From Collinsella sp. (GTDB lineage Bacteria; Actinomycetota; Coriobacteriia; Coriobacteriales; Coriobacteriaceae): a DNA stretch of 20,794 nucleotides. How positions within the stretch are numbered: the stretch's first letter is position 1; every line of letters starts with the position of its first letter. Position numbers and translations under genes: made by a program. Below are positions 1-6,046 of this stretch, one piece after another. The notes beneath the pieces were generated by a model. The model was not told the DNA's origin, did no database searches, and saw only the letters and a program-made list of their open reading frames with translations. Location of the stretch: NCBI GenBank assembly GCA_014871665.1, contig WGSL01000031.1, forward strand, positions 1 through 20,794, given 5' to 3'.

Positions 1-1569
1 CAACGCACGAAGATAGTCTTCTGCGGCGTGGGCGAGTGCGGATGCGGTGCCGGCGGACATGGGCGTTGCGGGTGTGGGCTCGGGCGCGAGGAGCGGGGCC
101 ACGACACCAAACTGCTCGGTGGAGATGGTCGGCTCGTCAGCCTCATTCTGCTGCGTGGACGCTGCGGCCGGTTCGGCAATCATGTTTGCCGCGGGTTCGG
201 CTTCCGGTTGCCCAGAATCTGCTTCCGCGGCTTCCGTAAGCGCATCGTCCTCGCGCTCCTCGTCGATCAAAAGCGCCTCGCGCGTCTGTGCTGCGGCGTT
301 TCGGATATGCCCCAGCTGGCTCAGGTCGATATCGATCTTGACGGGCTGGTGTGCAGCGTCCCACGAAAGCCAGGCCACAATCTCATCGTCGATGATCTTG
401 GCCAGATATTTGGGAACCTTTTCTTCCTTAAGGGGATGAGCGGGATCCAACGCCAAGCGCAAGCGCTGATCGCAGGCACGCATCATCTCGCCGAGCTTGC
501 TGCTCTTTTGTCTGCTGCCGTGGATGCGCATGCATTCCCAAAAGCCGTTTTGGCAACGGTAGATATGGATGGGGTCCAGACGATATTCGCAGTCCTTGTG
601 GCGCTCGGGGGCAAAGAAGACGGCCGAGGCAAACATGGTATAAGGCATGGCCGTCTCCTCCCCAAACAGGCTCGCCACAATGCCACTCTTTCGGTGCGTG
701 TCATAGTAGCGGGCCATGCGGACATAGACGGCGCAAGCCACGTGTCGCAGGTCGCGATGGTGCGCATGGTTGATCCTTGAGTTGCCCAGGTTGTAGGTCG
801 ACAGCGCATTGATCGCAGCCATCAGTCGCTCCTCGCGCGCCTCATCGGGCGGCAGGGGGAGGGTCGGCTCGGAGGATTTGCGGCGTTTGGTTGCTGGTGT
901 AGCGGGTGTAGGCAAGGGCTCGATATCGCGTGCCGCACGGCGCAGCTCAATGAGCGCCTTATCAAATAAGACCGTTTTGGAATCGCTGAGCAGTTTGGGA
1001 TCGAGCCCGTGGAATACGGCGTAGTCCTGCAGCCATACGCGCGCGAACCGGTCGATGCCGGGCTCATAAGCTCGGTATGATTCCCAAAAGGCTTTGATTT
1101 TGCGGAAGCCGTCGAGCGGATTGTCTACACCGATGCCGCAGATGAGCTCGTAGAGATATAAAAAGGCGAAGGACGTGGACGTCTCTTCCACTTTTTTGCG
1201 GCGCACCTGGGCGCGCCAGGTAAAGTAGCCGCGCAGTTGTCGATCGCTCATGGCGTTGTAGGTGGGAAAGTACGACTTAAACGTGCCGTTGTAGGGACAA
1301 TCGTCTTCGAAGTCGGCCATCAGTAAGCCCTGACGGTAAAAAAGCTCCGCCTCTGATAGCCAACGCCCCGCGCCGCCCTTGGGATCATCCTGCCAGCGCG
1401 ATATCTCGCGCATCTTGCGGTACTGGTCGGGGAGGAAGTTCTGCATCTGTCGGCCGGTCTTGAGAATCGGCTCGTCAGCATAGATTTTATTTGAGAAGCG
1501 GGCGGACTGATGGGTCCGAGCCTCGGCCATAATGCGCTCGATGAGCATCTTGACGTCCTGGTCGGCCAC
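1..1569 (-). CDS. TerB_N-domain protein, 3' end beyond window edge
   Basis: The reading frame is open for 523 codons from a GTG at 1569 to base 1, so the C-terminus is missing. The GTG start is chosen because AGGAG lies 6 nt upstream. Residues about 60-160 carry the TerB_N (tellurite-resistance-associated) family pattern, including GRWLSEAELFYRQG near 68-81, MSDRQLRGYFTWRAQVR near 107-123 and, soon after, a FAFLYLYELICGIG helix. The middle part keeps a MPYTMFASAVFF segment. Residues from about 435 on form an acidic Ala/Glu/Pro-rich linker, so a further domain (in this family often TerB_C) may follow outside the window. No signal peptide or membrane segment is seen, so it is probably cytoplasmic. 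TerB_N/TerB_C proteins have been linked by context analysis to Ter-type stress responses and DNA processing, but their biochemical role is unknown. Family call fairly firm; function open. Confidence 0.8.
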   Translation of the reverse strand, partial: MADQDVKMLIERIMAEARTHQSARFSNKIYADEPILKTGRQMQNFLPDQYRKMREISRWQDDPKGGAGRWLSEAELFYRQGLLMADFEDDCPYNGTFKSYFPTYNAMSDRQLRGYFTWRAQVRRKKVEETSTSFAFLYLYELICGIGVDNPLDGFRKIKAFWESYRAYEPGIDRFARVWLQDYAVFHGLDPKLLSDSKTVLFDKALIELRRAARDIEPLPTPATPATKRRKSSEPTLPLPPDEAREERLMAAINALSTYNLGNSRINHAHHRDLRHVACAVYVRMARYYDTHRKSGIVASLFGEETAMPYTMFASAVFFAPERHKDCEYRLDPIHIYRCQNGFWECMRIHGSRQKSSKLGEMMRACDQRLRLALDPAHPLKEEKVPKYLAKIIDDEIVAWLSWDAAHQPVKIDIDLSQLGHIRNAAAQTREALLIDEEREDDALTEAAEADSGQPEAEPAANMIAEPAAASTQQNEADEPTISTEQFGVVAPLLAPEPTPATPMSAGTASALAHAAEDYLRAL

Positions 1570-1607
1570 CGCCCTCTCCTCTCCCTATACGGTGTCGGTG
1601 ACCTCAT

Positions 1608-1636
1608 ATCATAGCACAGCATCAAACAGATGTTCG
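1608..1636 (-). promoter_or_regulatory. Putative promoter of the TerB_N gene
   Basis: On the minus strand a TATGAT hexamer (1613-1608) matches the -10 consensus at five of six positions. Seventeen bases further upstream lies CGAACA (1636-1631), which matches only the last three bases of the -35 consensus. The predicted start would lie about 30 nt before the GTG at 1569. The -35 half falls inside the LexA-like palindrome. Confidence 0.4.
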
Positions 1637-1637
1637 A
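1622..1637. promoter_or_regulatory. Putative LexA (SOS) box
   Basis: The 16-bp sequence TCAAACAGATGTTCGA is an inverted repeat with 6-bp arms and one mismatch. It contains CAAAC-N4-GTTCG, one base away from the Gram-positive LexA/DinR consensus CGAAC-N4-GTTCG. It sits 53 nt before the TerB_N start and overlaps the proposed -35 region and spacer, where a repressor would block transcription. The match is by eye; one such site by chance in 20 kb cannot be excluded. Confidence 0.45.
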
Positions 1638-1658
1638 AATGCCGCAACGTAGATAGAT

Positions 1659-2375
1659 TTAGAACAGGAGGGCGTAGATGACGGCTATGACGACGGCGGG
1701 CAGCATGTTGGCCGTGCGGAAGGTCTGAGGTCGGATAAGGTTGACGCCGACGCAGAAGATGAGCATGGATCCCACGAGTGAGAGGCTGTCGAGGGCCGCC
1801 GTGGTCATGATGGGGGAGAGCGCGCCCGCAAACAGCGTGATCGTCCCCTGGAACACGGCGACGGGCAGGGCCGAGAAGATGCAGCCGCGGCCGAGCGAGG
1901 CCGTCATGGTGCAGACAATGATGCAGTCCAGTGCACCCTTCAGGGCGAGTGTGGACCAGTCGCCGAGCAGGCCGTCCTGGATTGACCCCACAATGGCCAT
2001 GGCGCCGATACACACGGTGAGTGAAGCCGAGACAAAAGCGTTGGTGAACTCGTTATCGCCCTCGCTGCCGGTTTTGCGCTTGAGCCATTCGCCAAGGTTC
2101 TCAATGGCGGCCTCCAAGTTGATGGCCTCGCCGATGAGCGAGCCGAGGGCGAACGAGACAATGAGCATGGTGGTGCCGGTGGTCGCTAGCGCCTTCCCAT
2201 CGATAAGGAGCATCTTTTGCATGGTGCCGCCAAGGCCGATAAACAGGACGCACAGCCCCGATGCTTTCATGAGCGTGTCTTGGATGCGCGGTGTAATGAA
2301 GCGGCCGCCCGCTAATCCCAAAAGACCGCCCGCAACTAAAAGCACAACGTTGATGATTGTTCCCAAGCCCGGCAT
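1659..2375 (-). CDS. DUF554 family membrane protein
   Basis: This is a 238-residue polytopic membrane protein of the DUF554 (YdfK/YqgA-like) family, which has no established function. It opens with MPGLGTIINV, followed by several glycine-rich hydrophobic helices; family-like segments include FIGLGGTMQKML and SIQDGLLGDWSTLALKGALD. An open frame extends 23 codons further upstream, but the ATG at 2375 is preferred because AGGAGG lies 4 nt before it and the protein then starts as family members usually do. The gene ends 89 bp before the TerB_N gene and no terminator is visible between them, so read-through is possible. A 26-bp inverted repeat lies 70-95 bp upstream of its start. Family call firm; substrate or role unknown. 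Confidence 0.85.
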   Translation of the reverse strand: MPGLGTIINVVLLVAGGLLGLAGGRFITPRIQDTLMKASGLCVLFIGLGGTMQKMLLIDGKALATTGTTMLIVSFALGSLIGEAINLEAAIENLGEWLKRKTGSEGDNEFTNAFVSASLTVCIGAMAIVGSIQDGLLGDWSTLALKGALDCIIVCTMTASLGRGCIFSALPVAVFQGTITLFAGALSPIMTTAALDSLSLVGSMLIFCVGVNLIRPQTFRTANMLPAVVIAVIYALLF

Positions 2376-2444
2376 GAGCCCTCCTGTATTGATGCCAACG
2401 TGGCAATCGTAGCAGAACGAAATGCGAGGTACATCGCGACTCAT

Positions 2445-2470
2445 CTAATACGTTATATAAGTGGTATTAG
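2445..2470. promoter_or_regulatory. Inverted repeat, candidate operator before DUF554 gene
   Basis: CTAATAC (2445-2451) and GTATTAG (2464-2470) form a perfect 7-bp inverted repeat around a 12-bp AT-rich spacer containing TTATATAA. The block is AT-rich in an otherwise GC-rich window and lies between the end of the secreted-protein gene and the start of the DUF554 gene. A repressor site overlapping the DUF554 promoter is the simplest reading. No convincing -35 element was found and no tract of T follows, so a terminator is unlikely. Confidence 0.4.
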
Positions 2471-2493
2471 GAATGATGCGCGGCATTTAAGCC

Positions 2494-3924
2494 TCAGGTG
2501 GTTGTCGGGACATAGGGATAGTATTCAAAGCGCAGTGTCATAAGCCGCTGTGGGGATTCAATAGCCGCGGCGATGATATTGGCATCGCGGGCACGATCAA
2601 ACCCTTCGAGTTCGATCTGATACGAGACGTCTTGCATAATGTCCAGACGTCGCCAGGCCAGGAGTGTGTCGCCATCGAATTCCAAGGTCTTGCCTCCGTC
2701 TGGAGCAACGGCGTATAGACGCAGCTTGGCGGTGGTTGCAGGGTCGACAACTGTGACCTTTTTAATTTCGTTTCGAGTATTCTTGGCGCCCAACAAGGTG
2801 AGCAGTGTTGGGGCCACGACCTCGCCCGATGGCAAAAAGACGACTTCGATGGATTCAGGAAATGCGATGATAGCCGACTTGCGGACGGGCTGATTGGCGG
2901 CGGCAACTTCGATGTTCGCAGCGTCGATGACCTCTGTGTGGTCGAGTGCGGCAAGCACGCAACAGTTACCTTCATCGATCTCTTGAGGATCAGCAAGCCC
3001 CAGACTGTCCGCGAGCTCGGGATCGTTTGGATCGGCAGCGGGCTCATTCGGTGCTTCGAAAGAAGCTGGGGCGCTGTTTGTCGGCGACGGCGTGTCGCCC
3101 GCACCTGCTTCTTTATCCGCGCTCTCTTCTTGTATGGTTGCGTTGATGGGTTCGTCGTTTGAGGGGAGCGTCTTGGCGTCAAGCGCGGAGGGGAGAATTC
3201 CGATGGCTCCGGATCCGTTCCACTCCATTTCGAGAAGCGCCGGGTCGGCAAGAATGCGTTGCCTGCTTTGCGCGTGGGCATCGATTTCAATAGGGCCTGC
3301 CTCTATCCCTCGTGTAAGACTGAGTGATCCGGCTGGCTTCTCGAAATGAGCGTTTGTGTCTTTGGCGCTGACGGCGTAGAACAGCAGGGACGCTTCTCCC
3401 GCCGCGATGGCATCGGTGCCGGCTTTGGTCAGTCGCAACGATGCCGTGAATGAGAGGGTGGGCTGCGCATCGTCTGCATTCGCGGCGGCGCAGCCCAGAC
3501 ATATACCGCCTCCTTTCTCGAAAAACGTACCGTCGAAGGCGACCTTCGCTCCGTTCGCCGAGTCATCGACCGAAGCGATGTCGATGCGCAGCTCTAAATT
3601 GCATGGATCGCCATCCGCATCGAGCACAACCGAGCGCCACATGCAGACGGCGCACCCCGCCTGGGAGCCGTTTGCCTTGTTCGAACGATTGATATCCACG
3701 ACTATCGAGCCGTCCGTATTACGACGAAGGCATCCCGAGGTTGAGATTGCGGCTTGTGCGATCGAAAAACGCTTACACGCAATGGCACTCGACGGATTTG
3801 GTGCGGAGCTTAGGGCTGCTGGTAAGGAGTCTGCCATGACGGGAGTCGCCCAAGCGGCGACGGGCGTTCCGGTTGCGAGCGCGCCGCAGAGTGCGACGAC
3901 GGGCAAAAGGTTCTTTGATGCCAT
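2494..3924 (-). CDS. Secreted two-domain protein with paired CxxC motifs, function unknown
   Basis: This 476-residue protein starts at an ATG with AGGAG about 5 nt upstream. Residues 1 to about 26-31 form a signal peptide (cleavage after AWA or VMA). The first mature domain (about 45-230) holds seven cysteines: C50, C65, C108 and two CxxC pairs at 91-94 and 142-145, which suggests disulfides or a bound metal. A Pro/Ala/Asp/Glu-rich, probably disordered linker covers about 262-318, followed by a CC pair at 321-322. The C-terminal domain (about 350-476) alternates short hydrophobic strands and ends in RFEYYPYVPTTT. There is no LPxTG-type signal and no C-terminal membrane segment. It begins 18 bp after the LAQTG gene, so it is almost certainly co-transcribed with the surface cluster. 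I do not recognise a named family; an adhesin or fibre component is possible. Confidence 0.75.
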   Translation of the reverse strand: MASKNLLPVVALCGALATGTPVAAWATPVMADSLPAALSSAPNPSSAIACKRFSIAQAAISTSGCLRRNTDGSIVVDINRSNKANGSQAGCAVCMWRSVVLDADGDPCNLELRIDIASVDDSANGAKVAFDGTFFEKGGGICLGCAAANADDAQPTLSFTASLRLTKAGTDAIAAGEASLLFYAVSAKDTNAHFEKPAGSLSLTRGIEAGPIEIDAHAQSRQRILADPALLEMEWNGSGAIGILPSALDAKTLPSNDEPINATIQEESADKEAGAGDTPSPTNSAPASFEAPNEPAADPNDPELADSLGLADPQEIDEGNCCVLAALDHTEVIDAANIEVAAANQPVRKSAIIAFPESIEVVFLPSGEVVAPTLLTLLGAKNTRNEIKKVTVVDPATTAKLRLYAVAPDGGKTLEFDGDTLLAWRRLDIMQDVSYQIELEGFDRARDANIIAAAIESPQRLMTLRFEYYPYVPTTT

Positions 3925-3942
3925 GGGGTCTCCTTAGCTAAT

Positions 3943-4224
3943 TTAGTGCGGCCTGTCCGTGTTTTGTTTCTGGCTGCGTTTGATGTGCAGACCGAGGCCG
4001 GCGGTCCCCGCGCCTGCTGCTGCGGCGCCTGCTGCCAAGAGCCATCGTCTGTCGCCTGTCTGCGCCAACGGTTCCTCGCGGTCGCCGCGGTCGAGCTCCG
4101 AGAGGTCGACCGTCACTTGCGTGGCGGCCTGCGCCTGTTCTTGCTGGGCAAAGGCCATGGCTGGCCCAAACGCTAGGATGCTGACGGCGGCGGCCAGGGC
4201 GACAGCCTTATGCCGTGTGCGCAC
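3943..4224 (-). CDS. Small LAQTG wall-anchored surface protein
   Basis: Starting at GTG 4224 the product has 93 residues: a signal peptide (MRTRHKAV followed by a hydrophobic core, likely cleaved after AFA at about 26), a short stretch of about 30 residues, the sorting motif LAQTG at 53-57, a Gly/Ala-rich membrane segment, and the basic tail KRSQKQ. This is the complete layout of a sortase substrate; LAxTG is the form favoured by actinobacterial class E sortases. After sorting only about 30 acidic residues would remain on the wall. The frame is open back to a TTG at 4254, but the GTG places the signal peptide at the N-terminus. No good ribosome binding site is seen; the start overlaps the end of the preceding gene by 17 bp, so coupling is likely. 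No sortase gene lies in the window. Confidence 0.75.
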   Translation of the reverse strand: MRTRHKAVALAAAVSILAFGPAMAFAQQEQAQAATQVTVDLSELDRGDREEPLAQTGDRRWLLAAGAAAAGAGTAGLGLHIKRSQKQNTDRPH

Positions 4225-4807
4225 CGGGCTCGACCGTCCAGGTGATCGTTGCAACCTGATCGCCTTCGCCGGTTACGCGGAAGATGTCGCGCGTGACGCG
4301 GGCGACGTTTCCGCTTGTCTTGAGCTTAATTATGTCCTTGCCGCCGGCAATGCCCTGGTAGCCCATGTCGAAGGCTGCATTCTTGGAAAGATCGAGGCCC
4401 GTCCCCTGCGTTGCGGCGCTGGCGTTCTGGAGTGCGCCGTCGGGGCCGACCTTAAAGTCGATGGAGTTCTGTGCGGTTCCGGCTTTGGCGTCGGCAGCAA
4501 TGGTCCAGGTGTTCATGGCGTCGATCTTCATGTTGGTGACATGGATGCCGTAGGCCGAATGATTGTCGATGGTGGTCGCGTCTTCTGAGGGGCCCTGAAG
4601 CGTGCCGTCGGCCTTGGCGACGAAGGGAATAACCGTCGGAACTTTGAACTCAACGTTGTCGATCTCGGTCCTGACCATTACTTTCGTGGTTCCAACGCGC
4701 CCGGCTGCCATAGCTGGCGTCGGGGCGGCGCCCATTGCGAGCGCGAGCGCGAGCCCTGCGCCCACGACGAGCGCTCTGGCTCCGTTCATGTTCCTGGTGA
4801 TGTCCAT
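4208..4807 (-). CDS. Secreted protein, probably all-beta, function unknown
   Basis: This 199-residue protein has an ATG start with AAAGGA 6 nt upstream and a clear signal peptide cleaved near AMA-AG at residue 34. The mature part contains no cysteine and alternates short hydrophobic strands with Gly, Asn and Thr turns. Marked segments are VPTVIPFVAKADGTL (56-70), TIDNHSAYGIHVTN (79-92), NTWTI (99-103) and a C-terminal ATITWTVEP (186-194). The paired TWT motifs faintly recall WxL-type cell-wall domains, but the match is too weak for a family name. It has no anchor of its own. It lies 90 bp downstream of the signal-anchored protein gene and overlaps the LAQTG gene by 17 bp. A structural or adhesive surface role is inferred from context only. 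Confidence 0.75.
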   Translation of the reverse strand: MDITRNMNGARALVVGAGLALALAMGAAPTPAMAAGRVGTTKVMVRTEIDNVEFKVPTVIPFVAKADGTLQGPSEDATTIDNHSAYGIHVTNMKIDAMNTWTIAADAKAGTAQNSIDFKVGPDGALQNASAATQGTGLDLSKNAAFDMGYQGIAGGKDIIKLKTSGNVARVTRDIFRVTGEGDQVATITWTVEPGAHTA

Positions 4808-4827
4808 GGTCGTTCCTTTCTATTCGC

Positions 4828-4844
4828 CGCGGGCCGTCCCCGCG
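4828..4844 (-). other. Hairpin in the leader of the secreted-protein gene
   Basis: CGCGGG and CCCGCG form a perfect 6-bp GC stem with a 5-nt loop inside the 90-bp gap between two genes of the surface cluster. No run of T follows on the minus strand, so it is not a standard terminator. It could mark an mRNA processing or stability site that lets the downstream secreted genes be expressed differently from the two upstream genes. Minor evidence. Confidence 0.3.
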
Positions 4845-4897
4845 ATGATTGGACGAATGCTGGTGAATTGCGTGCGGTGCCGCGTCGGCCGGAAAAG

Positions 4898-5407
4898 CTA
4901 GTTCTCGGCTTGCTCAACCCGCACCTTGACACGTGTCGGATTGCCGTGGCTGTCGAGGGTCTTGGCATCGAGTGCCTGGATCTCGATGTACGCCTCGCCT
5001 TCTTTGATGTCGCCGGCGGGGCACGTTTCGATTGTCTTGCCGGTCTCGACCACACCGGATTCGTACATGGTCTCGTCGTTTTGGATGACGCGGAATCGCT
5101 GGGGAAATTTATTGTCTTGGACGTTTTGCACGTTGACGCGCAGCTTGCCGTCCTCCTGCAGCTGAGCGACCGGTGCGACCGAAATCGTCATCATGTTGTC
5201 GCGGACGATGGCGTCGAGCTCATCTTGGATTTCCTGACGCGTTTTGCCCTCGGCCGTCGTAACCGAAGCGCCCGCCTCGGGTACGGGCTGCGACTGCCAA
5301 GCGTATAGTCCTACGGCGACAAGGGCACAGACGATGGCCAAACAGGCAAGGATGAGCTTCTTGCGACGACCCAGGCCTGCAAAGTGGGGTGGCTTCTTCG
5401 CGCTCAT
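4898..5407 (-). CDS. Signal-anchored extracytoplasmic protein, function unknown
   Basis: The product has 169 residues. A basic N-terminus (AKK, RRKK) precedes one membrane helix at about 18-38 that has no convincing cleavage site, so it is probably a membrane-anchored protein with its C-terminal part outside. Residues 55-71 look helical; residues 72-169 alternate in a beta pattern (TISVAPVAQL, KLRVNVQNV, RFRVIQNDETMYESGVV, AYIEIQAL, RVKVRVEQ) that suggests an Ig-like or other beta-sandwich fold. The open frame runs much further upstream, but the ATG at 5407 is chosen because it overlaps the stop of the preceding gene as ATGA, a classic sign of translational coupling. I do not recognise a named family. 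Confidence 0.75.
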   Translation of the reverse strand: MSAKKPPHFAGLGRRKKLILACLAIVCALVAVGLYAWQSQPVPEAGASVTTAEGKTRQEIQDELDAIVRDNMMTISVAPVAQLQEDGKLRVNVQNVQDNKFPQRFRVIQNDETMYESGVVETGKTIETCPAGDIKEGEAYIEIQALDAKTLDSHGNPTRVKVRVEQAEN

Positions 5408-5700
5408 GCGGCATCCTTGGCGGTATAGATGCGCGCAAAGGTGGACGGGTTCGCTCCAAAGAGCATGTGAAGCATCAGGCGGCGTGAGTAGACAAGCTCG
5501 TCGAAGTCGGGAGGGAGCTCGATGTCGTGGATATGCGCGATGCGGTGGGCGAGCGCCGAGAACGACTCGGGGTCGCAGATCACATCGGTGGTAACGTGGT
5601 AGACCGTCGTATCGGGGAATGCCTCTTCGTCGAAAGGCAGGAGATGGGGATCGTCGTCGACTTCGATGGCGATGCCGTACTGGGGCCAGTAATATGCCAT
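5404..5700 (-). CDS. Small protein at head of surface cluster, function unknown
   Basis: This 98-residue protein has a strong start: AGGGAGG lies 5 nt before the ATG. It has no signal peptide or membrane helix and is acidic, so it is probably cytoplasmic. The N-terminal stretch YYWPQYGIAIEVDDDPH, followed by YHVTTDVICDPESFSALAHRI, resembles the core of DUF559/Vsr-like PD-(D/E)XK nuclease folds (the EVD...H part), but the first catalytic Asp position appears to be Ala or Tyr and the family's usual length is greater. It may therefore be a shortened, inactive relative. Its stop codon overlaps the start of the signal-anchored protein gene (ATGA), which places it firmly in the same transcript. Function unknown. 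Confidence 0.7.
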   Translation of the reverse strand: MAYYWPQYGIAIEVDDDPHLLPFDEEAFPDTTVYHVTTDVICDPESFSALAHRIAHIHDIELPPDFDELVYSRRLMLHMLFGANPSTFARIYTAKDAA

Positions 5701-6046
5701 GGGAACCTCCCTGCTTCTGGGGCCATAACTTCTGTCGGTTTTGGCTGTCGATGCCGACGGTATCAGCCACTACTTGACCAATTGCTGACCAAATGCTTGA
5801 CGGATTGGTGTCTCCGCAGGTAAAAGGCGGCAAAAAATACTCCAACTTTTTTCAAGCGACAATCGCGCGGTCGGCGACGGCGGGGCCATATGTGTCAAAA
5901 GCATCGTCTGCCGAGGAAATCAAGCCGCTCGCCGAATTGCACGAACGTAAAAATCGCCAATTATGGAGACGGTCTCGAACACGTCGACGAAACGATGCGG
6001 TAACATCTCCCTGCAAATACTGTAGTTAGCTAAAGGGGGAGTTCGC
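5701..6046. other. Divergent intergenic region, 346 bp
   Basis: This stretch separates the leftward surface cluster from the rightward lactate dehydrogenase operon and must hold the promoters of both. I find no convincing coding sequence. It contains the tandem repeats at 5775-5808, a short palindrome GAGAC-G-GTCTC near 5966-5976, and AT-rich patches such as the A and T runs near 5832-5854. Weak -35/-10 pairs exist on the plus strand (for example TTGACG at 5797 with TAAAAG at 5821, spacing 18), but none is clearly right. The GTG at 6047 has GGGGGAG 5 nt upstream. Confidence 0.6.
5775..5808. repeat. Tandem 11-bp direct repeats, candidate operator
   Basis: TGACCAATTGC (5775-5785) is directly followed by TGACCAAATGC (5786-5796), ten of eleven bases identical, and then by the weaker copy TGACGGATTGG (5798-5808). 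The 11-12 bp spacing puts the copies on about the same face of the helix. The last two copies can also be read as an inverted repeat ACCAA-N12-TTGGT. Such arrays usually bind a transcription factor; which flanking operon it serves is unclear. Confidence 0.45.

Noticed and set aside
28..780. Open frame of 250 codons on the plus strand
   Set aside because: It is antisense to the TerB_N gene, which has a recognisable domain, a ribosome binding site and 523 open codons; the plus-strand product resembles nothing.
1741..2412. Open frame of 223 codons on the plus strand
   Set aside because: It is antisense to the DUF554 gene and has a low-complexity Met/Ser/Pro-rich translation without family features.
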